A stretch of DNA of 64,000 bases, from positions 1 to 64,000 of the forward strand of contig JASANG010001377.1 in the NCBI GenBank assembly GCA_030248215.1, given 5' to 3'. The notes under the pieces were generated by a model. That model was not told where the DNA came from. It saw nothing but the letters and a program-made list of their open reading frames with translations, and did not search any database. Below are positions 48,001-56,380 of this stretch, piece after piece; the stretch's first letter is position 1, and every line of letters begins with the position of its first letter. Source of the stretch: Enoplolaimus lenunculus (lineage: Eukaryota > Nematoda > Enoplea > Enoplida > Thoracostomopsidae). A program made the position numbers and the translations under genes.

Positions 48001-51000
48001 ACCTTTACTTTGCTGGGTATACGGTAAGAACGTTTCTGGAAGCCCGATCATTTGGCCTAAAACGAGACTCGACGTTTGTATAGCATATAAATTCTAATTA
48101 ATCTTTGTCAAAAATATAATGCTATTTTAAACGGTTTTACAGGTTTTCAACATCTTTCAAAATGCTGCTCTTAAGTGAAGAGTTACTAAAATGGATAGCA
48201 AGCAAAGCTAAATACTATTTAAGCAAATGCATTTTTCACACGATTCCTAATTTGAGTCTTTCGTTTGAGATAATTATTGACAAATAATTACAAATTTAGC
48301 TTGCAATATCGTAAACGTTTTTCATACCAGTTTTTATTAAACGTACCTGTATAGCTCACGCATAAATGTTTCAAACTTACGGGTATTTAGACTCTTAGAC
48401 ATATGTTAATTTAATTTAGTTGTGAGTTCTGGGGTAACTCAGCCTTACAAAATTCAATTTATCTTTTACCTTTATATCAGTTGGATTTATCCGACTGCTA
48501 AACTATCAAATAAAAGGACTAAGAGGGTTATTTCTAAAAAAATTGGTAATAATACGGGTCATGATGCACAATGCATGACGCATTTAGGTCCGTGGGCAGC
48601 GGACACATGGCTCATGTTAACCACGAACCATTATCACTCATCCAGACCGTAGCAAAAGGGGACACAGCACCATAAAAAAATTATGGCCATCCTAGAAAAT
48701 TTTTAACCTTGTATCATCTGAAACCATTTTTAGCCTCCGCAGCAAGATGAGCTGTCTGAAGGCCTGTACCCTTGTGACCCACAATTTATTATCGTGACTC
48801 AGGTAAAATTTATTTCATTATCAGCGGAATTCGTCAGATCTTTGATTAATGCAGGCAAAGCGACATGAAACAATCTGATAGGCCCTCGTGGCTATAACTT
48901 TTACGGTAAAATAAACAACCAGCTAGAAATTAACTGTAATCAATGTTCTCACGGTAAAATCACCTTGACCAAATTGTCTAGTGGTTAATTGCATACTGTA
49001 GCGACCCGAATAAGAGGGGGGTAATAAGAGGGGGTCCCCATTCAGAATTCCAATCAACAAAAGGAGTCCGTATCCCTAATAAGACTCCGTAAGCGGATAG
49101 AGTCAGTAAACCCTAATTAGAGTTCATGAATAAATGTGCATTATCTCTAATTGTAGCGTATTAATGACCCCAGCGCAAATACAGCAGAGTTCAAAACTTT
49201 AAAACATACTTAAGTTTTGAAGGCACATTCCTCAGTATAACCTTCCATTATCGTTCAAGTTTTTGATGCAAGGCAAAAACGTTTAATTCAATGGATAGTT
49301 GCAATACCGTATATATACACTAACGAAGAGTGGCGGAGAGTGGGTTAGAATTAAATAACAGTCCGCAACCGAATAACAGGTGGTATCCTCAGGAGAGGCG
49401 AAATAAATATCAGTCCCCCTCTTATTCGGGTCACTGCAGTATTACGCATATTAATGAATTATATATGGATTACATGGCCAAACCATTGGCCTATGACCTA
49501 TTGTAATCCCTCAAAATTCTCAAAATGTTTGACCCACGACTCACCATCATCAATGATCTTATACCCATTTCTAACTCTGTAATATTAACTTACCCATCCA
49601 CTGCATCATCAAAGTTTCCAGTTCAGTACATGCGGGACTGGCTGCCTAAAATTATATATACGAACCAAGTTTCCGCTTTCCGTCCACAGCCGCGCAGCCG
49701 GATGAGAACCCAAAAACATATTCCTATCAATAAAATACTAACTGCTAGCAATAGACTTGAAAACAAAGCAATATACAGTGGTCACCCGACCAAGAAGGGG
49801 GGTAATAAGAGGGGGTCTGCATTTTGAGTCCCAATCAATAGGAATCCGCATCCTTAATAAGAGTTCATAGGCCAATAGAGTCCCTAAACCGCAAATTAGA
49901 GTCCACAAATGTCACTTATTCTAAATTGGAGTGCATAAATGCCTACAGCACCAAATACAGTTCACCGCGAAACTTTAAAGCATTGTTAGTTTTGAAAGTG
50001 AAAAAATAGACACTTGCTAAGGCGTTTCGGTATTTGAATTTTTGGCCGAATTTGAGGTTTTGCAGTGATAGCTAAAGTACATTCTAAAGTATAACCTTGC
50101 ATTATCGCTCTAGGTTTTATTATAATACAAGACAAATAAAAGTTTAATTCATCGGAGTTGGACGGATGGTTACAATTTGTAAAATTATACATCAAAAGGC
50201 CGGCAAACAAAGGGAACGAAATACCAATCAGCTTTATACTACGTAATATGCTAAATTTTAACACATATTGTGTTTTAAACTTTGACACTGGGCAGCGTTT
50301 GAGCGACCACGTTCACTATTAATTCCAATGAGCTGATTAATCAACTCAGAAAAAAGGATCAGTTATTTTTGATCATATCTGAGTTAATAACAGTAAACAT
50401 TAACACACTTTGATCTGATTTCATTTTTGGGATGGTTAATGAATTAACGCAGAAAGGGTTCAATCAATTCACGATCCTTTGTTCTAAAACACCTAATTCA
50501 GAGCTCAGACCTCTGAGTAGATTCAACTCATTGTGAGTTTAAAATCTACGCACTAGAATTTATAGTGATTGTTAGATTGAACGAAAGTGAAACATTTGTA
50601 CTGACCCATGAAAATCCAACGCAACCAATCGCATCGGACAACATATCAGCAAGGATTGATGGATACGAATTGCCTGCAGGAAAGTAGGCATGAAACCGTG
50701 GATGTTGCCAATGAGTGATCTAAAAACGTTAATTCAGCTGAAAAACATTATTTTGAAACAAATATAATTAATAATCAATGTACTCTTCAGGGTCCATATT
50801 CTCAAATGCATGTAGCACCTATCACCAGTTAGTAATAGGTGTTCAAACGATCGAAATGATGCAGCTACAGATCTCAAAATTTGCACAGTAGCAAAGAAAA
50901 TAGAAAGCAATAAGAGTGCTGAATTTCAAACAACACTATTTCCTGGTTCGCAAGTTCCCAAGTCTTATCACCAACTGGTAATAGGTGCTACACACATTTG

Positions 51001-51394
51001 TGACTATGGGCTCAGTAAAAATGAAATATTTTCTGTGTAAAACTTAGGATTTTTTTGTTTGATTTTTATTCGGAACATGTTGTGTACACGACTGGGTCAA
51101 ATCGTTAAATTTTTTACTCACTCCAGGCATGATATATTCTTCAATATCAGCCATTACGTCATCGAAGCGTTGCGCCCGTCGCGGTGCGTCCATTGGAAGA
51201 CACGCTTTCAAGTACCCAGGCTCAACAGCTGGGACCACGCGACGATTTTCAATATTTTCCAGATAATCCGCAATATAATCGACCATTTCTTTCCCACGCC
51301 GTCGCCATTCAGCCGTACTCATTCCAGGCGTAGGGCGGTTGCCGTGAAAATACGACGAATACAAATGTACTAACGAATCCAGCCCGTATACCAT
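36012..51394 (-). CDS. tdc-1: Tyrosine decarboxylase-type PLP-dependent aromatic amino acid decarboxylase
   Basis: Seventeen exons, minus strand: 51394-51122, 50719-50606, 49645-49594, 48056-47986, 47416-47282, 46802-46692, 46275-46243, 45709-45548, 43841-43774, 43218-43157, 42252-42233, 41824-41726, 40057-39956, 39639-39456, 38389-38297, 37459-37260 and 36539-36012 (TGA). Phases agree throughout, giving 768 residues, or 744 from the ATG at 51322 ([13 protein letters not shown]), the likelier family start. Group II decarboxylase landmarks are [50 protein letters not shown] with the PLP-stacking His, [10 protein letters not shown] with the PLP Asp, and the catalytic Lys in [20 protein letters not shown] and NPNKW favour TDC over DOPA decarboxylase. 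The tail [17 protein letters not shown] resembles the insect Tdc C-terminus; between it and the core is an acidic, poorly conserved stretch. The expected product is tyramine, the octopamine precursor. Oddities are a 20-nt microexon and one exon (40057) without an AG acceptor. Confidence 0.93.
36600..36990. mobile_element. Pogo/Tc1-like MITE, copy 1 (TDC intron)
   Basis: It has terminal inverted repeats CTGTAGTGACCC and GGGTCACTACAG with TA on both outer sides. Inner landmarks are TCCCAATCAATAGGAGT, GTCCGTAAGCGGATAGAG and CCGAATAACA. The TA target and this end style fit Tc1/mariner-pogo non-autonomous elements. Related copies are at 48994, 49774, 55867 and 60266. No transposase is present. Confidence 0.75.
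37452..37880. repeat. 73-bp tandem array spanning a TDC splice acceptor
   Basis: About six head-to-tail units of about 73 bp start at about 37452, 37525, 37599, 37671, 37745 and 37818, with landmarks TGTGCTATCTGTATTGTGAG, ACATGGAAAAACG and ATCCTGCCTATCATGATTTA. The first unit overlaps the start of TDC exon 16 (37459) and contains its acceptor (minus strand TTCTCACCATACAG). The other units repeat nearly the same acceptor-like string (CTCACAATACAG) inside the intron. It lacks the unique spacers of a CRISPR array. Confidence 0.8.
38603..38665 (-). pseudogene. Partial duplicate of TDC exon 14
   Basis: Minus-strand sequence of about 55 bp (ATGAATATTG...CAAGTCGAATGA) is nearly identical to the 3' end of TDC exon 14 (39456-39510; shared block ATTAAACAATTTTCAACGCA). 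The copy lies in the next intron, about 850 bp downstream. The exon's donor GTAAG is replaced by GAAAAA, so it should not be spliced in. It is probably a non-functional fragment left by local duplication. Confidence 0.7.
38683..38896. mobile_element. Palindromic MITE (GAGTCAAATTGACTC family), copy 2
   Basis: It reads TACACTGCAAAAAATGGTG at the left and the inverted CATTTTTTGCAGTGTA at the right, with TA at both tips. The arms match closely (CTCTCCGAAATAGGCTCTAC / GTAGAGCCTATTTCAGAG). It is the best preserved copy of the family and lies in the intron before TDC exon 15. Confidence 0.8.
39123..39437. mobile_element. Palindromic MITE copy 3 with extended arms
   Basis: The core (about 39172-39380) is the GAGTCAAATTGACTC hairpin. 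Here the inverted symmetry continues outward on both sides: GATTACAGTGTAGACAGACG and GCCGCTACACAGC at the left, the complements GCTGTGTAGCGGC and CGTCTGTCCACACTGTAATC at the right. It is either a longer family variant or an insertion into an older palindrome. The right arm ends close to the donor side of TDC exon 14 (39456). Confidence 0.65.
40140..40475. repeat. TIR repeat with GAGTTGCACACTCTTG tip, TDC intron 12
   Basis: The right end carries AAGAGTTGCACACTCTTG and TATTATGCACCC; the left end has a degraded inverted form near ATGCATACTTCAACAAGAGT. Inner blocks (GCGTTTTTGGCC...ATCGGCCAAAAACGC) are also inverted. A related piece on the other strand is at about 52000-52090. It is non-coding. 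Confidence 0.45.
41325..41523. mobile_element. TTAGGC-bearing TIR element, GGCCAATGTTACTTT family
   Basis: The ends are GGCCAATGTTACTTTTAGGG and, inverted, CCCTTTAAGTAACATGGGCC. Inside are GTAGATTAAGCGTATTCC and two telomere-like tracts on the minus strand (CCTAAGCCTAAGCCAAAGCC). Then comes TCTTTTATAGACCCACCAG, which is also found beside the left end of the 7138-8115 copy. It is a compact, nearly complete copy of about 200 bp. Confidence 0.65.
43500..43590. repeat. Degraded TTAGGC tract
   Basis: It has GAATAGGCTTAGGCTC, TTATTAGGCTTC, TTCAGGCTTAGACC and TACGCTTAAGTC in a row, with no terminal repeats recognisable on either side. It is probably the remnant of one of the TTAGGC-bearing elements. 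Confidence 0.5.
43906..44177 (+). mobile_element. TTAA-flanked element with tRNA-like module, copy 1
   Basis: The element is bounded by TTAA on both sides (43902-43905 and 44178-44181). Its tips are CCCTTTCACTCATAG and, at the other end, CATGTGAGACAGGG, imperfect inverted repeats. A TTAA target and CCC tips are piggyBac features. About 44060-44130 looks tRNA-like on the plus strand: an A-box-like AGTGCTCAGTGGTCATCG and, about 40 bp on, a B-box-like GGGGATCGAATCTT. Two further copies are at 54560-54826 and 61459-61721. Confidence 0.7.
44425..45352. mobile_element. GCCGGCCGG-ended element, probable hAT relic, TDC intron 8
   Basis: The left side reads TAGTGTTGTGCACCGGTCATG followed by GACCGACCGGCCGACC; the right side reads GGACAATGACCGGCCG and CCGGCCGGCCGACC, inverted relative to the left. 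About 44895-45115 contains two copies of a unit of about 145 bp (AAAATCTCAATAGAT, GCAATCGCTTTA, AAAGGGATGCAACTGG). No protein is encoded. Confidence 0.5.
45790..45945. repeat. TTAGGC-bearing TIR element, degraded copy
   Basis: It has GTAATCTTTAGCTTCAGACTAA, CTTAGGCTTGGGCTTAAG, a repeated GCTTAGAAATATGCTT and GACCTGTTCTATACAT, in the order seen in 46379-46524. The left tip is lost. Confidence 0.5.
46379..46524. mobile_element. TTAGGC-bearing TIR element, CCATGTATAGAACAGRGCCGG family, full copy
   Basis: Tips are CCCATGTATGGAACAGAGCC and, inverted, GGCCCGGTCCTATACATGG. Next to the left tip are GATCGTTTTCCGGAGTGGC and AGTCAGTTTAAGCTTTAGTC. The middle is TTACTTAGGCTTAGGCTTAG, that is, TTAGGC units; the right half has GAATATGCTTATACTACTGT. 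It is a complete small element of about 146 bp. It lies in the TDC intron between exons 6 and 7. Confidence 0.7.
46833..46930. repeat. 25-bp minisatellite, four units
   Basis: Four head-to-tail copies of GAACCAGAAATATCTGACGG plus TAGGG lie just upstream, in gene orientation, of TDC exon 6 (46802). They sit about 30 bp from the acceptor, so they form part of the region where branch point and polypyrimidine tract are expected. Confidence 0.8.
47492..47701. mobile_element. Palindromic MITE (GAGTCAAATTGACTC family), copy 4
   Basis: TACACTGCAAAAATGGTGAG stands at the left; the inverted right end is CTCACCATTTTTTGATGTGTA. The arms are more diverged than in copy 2. It lies in the TDC intron between exons 4 and 5. 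Confidence 0.75.
48994..49441. mobile_element. Pogo/Tc1-like MITE, copy 2
   Basis: It is bounded by TA, with tips CTGTAGCGACCCGAATAAGA and TCTTATTCGGGTCACTGCAG. It keeps the inner GTAAGCGGATAGAGTC and CGTTTAATTCAATGGATAG. It is about 448 bp long and near full length, and lies in the TDC intron between exons 3 and 4. Confidence 0.8.
49774..50165. mobile_element. Pogo/Tc1-like MITE, copy 3, right end missing
   Basis: The left tip (TACAGTGGTCACCCGACCAAG) and the interior match copies 2 and 4 up to ATAAAAGTTTAATTCATCGG, after which similarity stops, so the right terminal repeat is lost. An extra segment of about 80 bp (about 49995-50075) without counterpart in the other copies interrupts it. Confidence 0.6.
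50320..50565. repeat. Palindromic MITE, AATGAGTT/AACTCA family, copy 2
   Basis: It has the same order of words as 963-1210 (ATTAATCAACTCAGAAA, AACAGTAAACATTAAC, CACCTAATTCAGAGCTCAGA, ATTCAACTCATTGTGAGTT). It ends about 40 bp from the donor of TDC exon 2 (50606). Confidence 0.55.
50796..51008. mobile_element. Palindromic TIR element, TGTAGCACCTATCACCAG family
   Basis: The left end is CATGTAGCACCTATCACCAG followed by TTAGTAATAGGTG. The right end is the inverted CACCAACTGGTAATAGGTGCTACACAC. The element lies in TDC intron 1. A related copy, split by later insertions, spans about 58850-59398, and one arm alone is at 22567-22620. Confidence 0.6.
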
Positions 51395-51571
51395 TACGTG
51401 ACCGATGTATCGTGCAGTTGGAAGAAAATATTCTAGTGTACAGAAATCAATGTTTGCTGAATTTTGAACTCGGTGGATTTGGGTTTTAAAATTTAATTTT
51501 TGAAAATATTATGATGTAGCAAAGTAGGTTTCATAGATGTTGATTTTGTTATTAAATTATTAATACTGCGC

Positions 51572-51637
51572 ATGATTGGAAGCGATATATTTCGTCTCGT
51601 CAAGATGAGCCCGGAAGAAGTGACAAAAATATTGAAG
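51572..51637 (+). CDS. Possible first exon of an unidentified gene
   Basis: An ATG opens 22 codons (MIGSDIFRLVKMSPEEVTKI, then LK) that end exactly at a GTTAGC donor at 51638. The composition is protein-like and the exon lies 178 bp from the TDC start in the opposite direction, so the two genes could share a promoter. It ends in phase 0, which would fit a CAG-less but legal acceptor (TTTAG) before 56381 in phase 0. Joining these across 4.7 kb is a guess; no family is recognised. Confidence 0.3.
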
Positions 51638-53403
51638 GTTAGCTACTTTTGGCAAATGTATATATGTGAAACCTAAACAAAAACCATTGTGTGTACGATA
51701 AATTGTGCTTTGGGAACGAAAATTTACAGTGAATAAAAATCCATTTTTGCTGAGTTTTGAGGCCGATTGGTATTTTAAAAGTTTAGTTTTTAAGACAATG
51801 GCTGGGTTTCTGAAACTTTACTCAAACATTTATTTACGTTTTGATTAAACATATATACTTGCTTTAAGTCACCGAATTAAATAAATACTTATCTTTGTGG
51901 ACAAAAACAAAGAAATACCAACTTGGTTTGCCGCTGCGGAAAGAAGGAAGTTATAATTCCGCACTTCATCTAAAGAAGGTTAACTTTTTGCTACAATCTT
52001 AGATCAAAAGTGCATGATACAAGAGTGTGCAACTCTTTGGGGTCCGCATTATACAAAATGTACCACCGGGTATTGCGTTTTTGGCCGACCCCCCCACATT
52101 ACTTTTAGCGACTCAATTATTTACTTAATTTAGGTACGCTGTTACAAACGACGCATTGCAAAGGAAACTGTTTAGGAAAGACTTAACCATAAAGTTATAC
52201 CTAATAAAGGTGTCAGAAACCCAGCAACTGTATTGAAGTAAAGTAGGAAGATGCAGTACATTTGAAATTAAAACTTCTTTAGGCCTTGATTTTATTACGA
52301 TAGTTTTGTTCATTCTTTTTTGTATAAAACAAGATTTAGCTCTATTTCTTGTCGCTATTCGTCGAAATTACTATGGTTGAGGCAACGCTGGTATAAAAAC
52401 AGGAAATTCTGCCAGAAGTGTAGCTAGGATTTCATCTCAGAAAAAGCACAGCCTCGTTTAAAACTTGCTTTAAAGCGAGCGTATCGCGCAAGCAAACTTG
52501 TCGGATTCTAGCATAAAGCAGGTTATCCCAAAACCTCTAACAACGTCCTCTATTTCGTGTTTCAGAAATTTCGGGTCGTGATACGTTTCTGCTATTGATA
52601 CTAATTAGAATCTAAATTTAAGTATTAAGGATAGTAACTTGAAAATTTTTCCATTACAAACATTATTTATTTAAATTTGAAAACAACTGTCTTTGCGACG
52701 CAAAGCTAAAAAGTTCGGTTTATAGACTGAAAACAGAACTACACTTTTGACATCAGTTTTAACGTCAAATTCAACACGGGAACAAAGGCCAAATGCCGTC
52801 TAGTAAAAGTACTTGTAAGTTTTCTGAAATCAATCACAAAATAAGTATATGGTTAAAATTTGAATAATTGAATTTTAAATTGAACTAAAAGCAATTTTTC
52901 TGCGACACCCTTTCTTTGAGTAGGTATACTGCATTTTAATAGCCAAGACCTGTCATAAACATCAGGTCATTGTTATATTTATTTGTGATATTACAAAACC
53001 AACTGCTATGATAATAGAAATAGCGTTGCTTGTAAAAGTTAATGATGTTGAGTAAAAAATATTTTTTCAATAACTAGAGTGCTTGACCTCAAAAAAACCC
53101 GCCGAAGACCTCATAGGATAAACTTGACAAAATAATTAAGAAAAAAATAGGTTAAAATTGTGAAATGCTGTTATTTTAGTTTAAGTGTGAAAAAAGCGTT
53201 TATATTGGTCCGAAAATAGCCTTTTGTTATGCGCGAAAAACGTTTGATAAAACATGATTGAATACGCAAGCGATTCATTTTAGAGCTCCTTCGCAGTTTT
53301 TAACCCATCTGACCGAAAACGATGGGTTTTGTACTTCGAGTTTGTTTCCATCCAGGATTAAACATTATCATCTGACGATTTATCTTTACCTGTTTGTGAC
53401 TAT

Positions 53404-53604
53404 CAGTGCAATAAATGGTGAGTAAAATTCACTCTATCCGAAATAGGCTATACGGGACTAACAAACTGAGTCAATCTTCAGATTCAAATTCGCCATCGCT
53501 CAGTCGCACGTTTGACTCTGGCGTGGTCGAATTTGACTCAGTTTGTGTAGTCCCGAAACGCCTATTTCGGAGAGAGTCGATTTGACTCCCTATTTATTGC
53601 AGTG
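53404..53604. mobile_element. Palindromic MITE (GAGTCAAATTGACTC family), copy 5
   Basis: CAGTGCAATAAATGGTGAGT stands at the left and the inverted ACTCCCTATTTATTGCAGTG at the right. The arms share CCGAAATAGGC, CTAACAAACTGAGTCAA and the reverse forms. It is moderately diverged. Confidence 0.75.
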
Positions 53605-54559
53605 AAGTGTCAAAGACTTTTATTTTTTTATATTTTCGCTCGTGTACATCGCACTATAATTTCCGTTCACGTCTCTATTTGGATTGTTTTTATATTTTTT
53701 TTGCAAATCAGCGGAAAATGCTTAGTTCTGGTTAAGTTTCTAAGCACTTTTCACAGTTCTATTACCATGTTTGAAAACAGATTATTGTAAAAGCAGAGCA
53801 AAATATCTAATATGACCGGTATGTTTTAAATAAAATACTTAAACGTAAAAGGATATATTCCGTATGGTAAACCGGAAATAATGTTTTTGCAGTCATTAAT
53901 ACTATTTGTGCAAACAGAGGTGAAAAATACCGAAACTAAAGTTCCAGGTCGATTTTCTGCCACAACCGGAGACGAAGATTTCTGGTTCCTACCGTTTTTG
54001 CAACAAAAACAGAAAAAGCATTCATTTGAACAAACAACATGACGAAAAAGTTTAACTTCAAAACAAACCGTATATTCCTGTGTCGAAAACTTGTTGTGGA
54101 CATCAGAGCTCCTGCTGATTTTGATATCATTGTTTTAGTATCTCCGGTTTCATCGGGAAATTTTTACCTTTACACGCATACCAATTTTAATTTAAACGCC
54201 GGGTTTGCAATGTCATGTTGTTATAAAACTGTCGGATGCCATTAAAAATTCGTTTGTGTATTATGTCACAAAATTATACTACGAAAGGCGAAAACAACTT
54301 GGAAAATATTGCTCAAACGATGAAATAAGCAAAAAAAAATTAAACAAATTGCTCATTCTTTAAATTGTCTGCTCAGTTGAGAATATTGAAAAATGTGTAA
54401 ACTCTATCCGGTCACCCTCAAAGTAGTTTAAATTATTTCAAAGATTGTTCTATGCGGCAGTGTTTAAATAAAACGTTGGTGACTCGATGAAATCTTTTTT
54501 GCAGCTTGAAGTTCAAACGCTACAGCGCTCCTGTGCAATTTAGAATCTTGGCAGCTTAA

Positions 54560-54826
54560 CCCTTTATCACATCAATATTTTCTATTTCTTCTGAGACCTA
54601 CATTTAAGCTAGGATTCGAATTCTAGTGACTGGAGTGAGAGGCGTTTACCATCACCACTCAGCTATAGGATCTTGACGCTCGAGCGCGAGGGGGCCCTCA
54701 CGATTTGTGGTGATTTAATACTTACTATGTATACGTCTTGCAATTATTAAACACTGTACGATATATATTATCTAACGTATATACACTGCGCTGAGTTGCC
54801 CATCGTCAACTCTATTTAAGAAGGGG
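54560..54826 (-). mobile_element. TTAA-flanked element with tRNA-like module, copy 2
   Basis: It is bounded by TTAA (54556-54559 and 54827-54830), with tips CCCTTTATC and, inverted, GAAGGGG. On the minus strand the internal module has ATAGCTGAGTGGTGATGG (A-box-like) and AGAATTCGAATCCT (B-box-like). It is the opposite orientation to copy 1. Confidence 0.65.
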
Positions 54827-55866
54827 TTAACTCGAGATCCGGAAATATTCGTTTTAATAGCCCAGTACACGTTTAAATATCTTTGTGTAAAATCAGGCGA
54901 GGTATATACGATAAATCAGCGTCTTATTTATAGTGTATGTATATTATAAGCGGTATATTTGACACATTAACCAATTGCCCACTTCTTTGGTGCCTGGCAA
55001 TCGTGTCTGCCAAAGTTATAACCTGAACACCTCAAGTAAGGACGAGGAAACCAAGACCTGGTCACGTTATGTTTTTTCTGCATTTTGCACTTTGTATTAA
55101 AGTTTATTTTGAAACGTTTTTCAAATATTCACACTGTTTGTGTCAGTAAAACTGTATCGTGTGAGTATTTCTGAGCATTTTTTGATGTTTTTTATTTCAA
55201 ATTTGTAAATTTAATATAGATACAGTGTTTCTGCAAACTTTGCTGTAAAATAGTCGAATACAGGTCAGAGAATCACCAGTGAATCCAGAAGGGGCCAGGG
55301 GCGGAGTGGGGGGAGCACGCCGCCCACCGTCAGAATGTTTTTGTGATAAATGGTAAGGTCCATACCTTACAGTTTTCCCTCAAAAAATTGGCAAATACGT
55401 ATAGATGAGCAAACTTATAACTTTGGCCAGACCACCCACACCCGTCAGAAATTTCTGAATATGCTGCTGTAGGGATTATATGCTTGGTTTATGTTATTGT
55501 TCAGCTAATTTTGAGGTTTAGTCGTTTTGGTGAAATAATTCATTGATCGAATTGTTTATAAAACTTTTACTGCAGAGCGGCGAAGCAAACACAACAGCCT
55601 AAAACTGCATCCGTTTGGACACAGTATGCAGTTTTCGAACAATTCTCATTGTTCGCACAGTTCTCTTGAATGTTCGCCTTTCCTAACATGTCCGGCCGCT
55701 TAGTAGTGCATTGCTCTCGCTATTCAGTGTCGAAAATGTTTTTAATCCAGGTGAAAGTCCGCGAGTGCCATGATTGCTTCAGAGAATTAGTTCAGTTTTG
55801 CTTGGCACCATGAATTATTACAGCTTTATATCCTTTTGTATGTTGGAAATAGCTAGCTAACGTAAG

Positions 55867-56291
55867 TACTGTAGTGACCAGAATAAGAGGGGTCCCCGTT
55901 TTAAGTCCCAATCAATAGAAGTCCGTATCCCTAATAAGAGTCCGTCTGCGGATAGAGTCCTTAAATTCTAACTAGAGTCCATAAATGTCAGTTATTCCTA
56001 ATTTGTAGGACATAAATGACTCCAGGACCAAATAAAGTTGAGTTCGAAACTTTAAAGGTACTTAAGTTTTGAAAGTACGTTCCTAAGTATAACAATGCAT
56101 TATCGCTCAAGCTATTGACACAAGAGAAATAAACGTTTAATTCAACGGATACTTGCAATGTCGAATTGTGACAAAGGGCGACGGAGAGCGTGTTAAAACA
56201 AATAACAGTCTTTAACCGAATAACAGGAGCGTACCCTCTGGAGAGGGCAAGTACATATCAGTCCCCTTCTCTTATTCGGGCCACTACAGTA
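55867..56291. mobile_element. Pogo/Tc1-like MITE, copy 4
   Basis: It is flanked by TA, with tips CTGTAGTGACCAGAATAAGA and TCTTATTCGGGCCACTACAG. The interior is collinear with copy 2 (GTCTGCGGATAGAGTCC, AACGTTTAATTCAACGGATA). It is about 425 bp long. Confidence 0.8.
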
Positions 56292-56380
56292 ATTTTTTTC
56301 TATTTTAGAATATATCTATTATAACAGCAATATTTCGACATCATTATGTAACGGAAACAAAGCAACAAAAAATTTTCATT

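Larger units (their letters stand above)
51395..56380. other. Mostly gene-free interval upstream of TDC
   Basis: It contains the possible exon at 51572-51637, an inverted piece of the 40140-40475 repeat (about 52000-52090), a palindromic MITE (53404-53604), a TTAA/tRNA-like element (54560-54826), a diverged repeat near 55280-55470 that matches about 40505-40700 (both with CGCCC...CCGTCAGAAAT and TTTTTGTGATAA), and a pogo-like MITE (55867-56291). The stretch 52100-53400 has nothing recognised. Confidence 0.45.
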
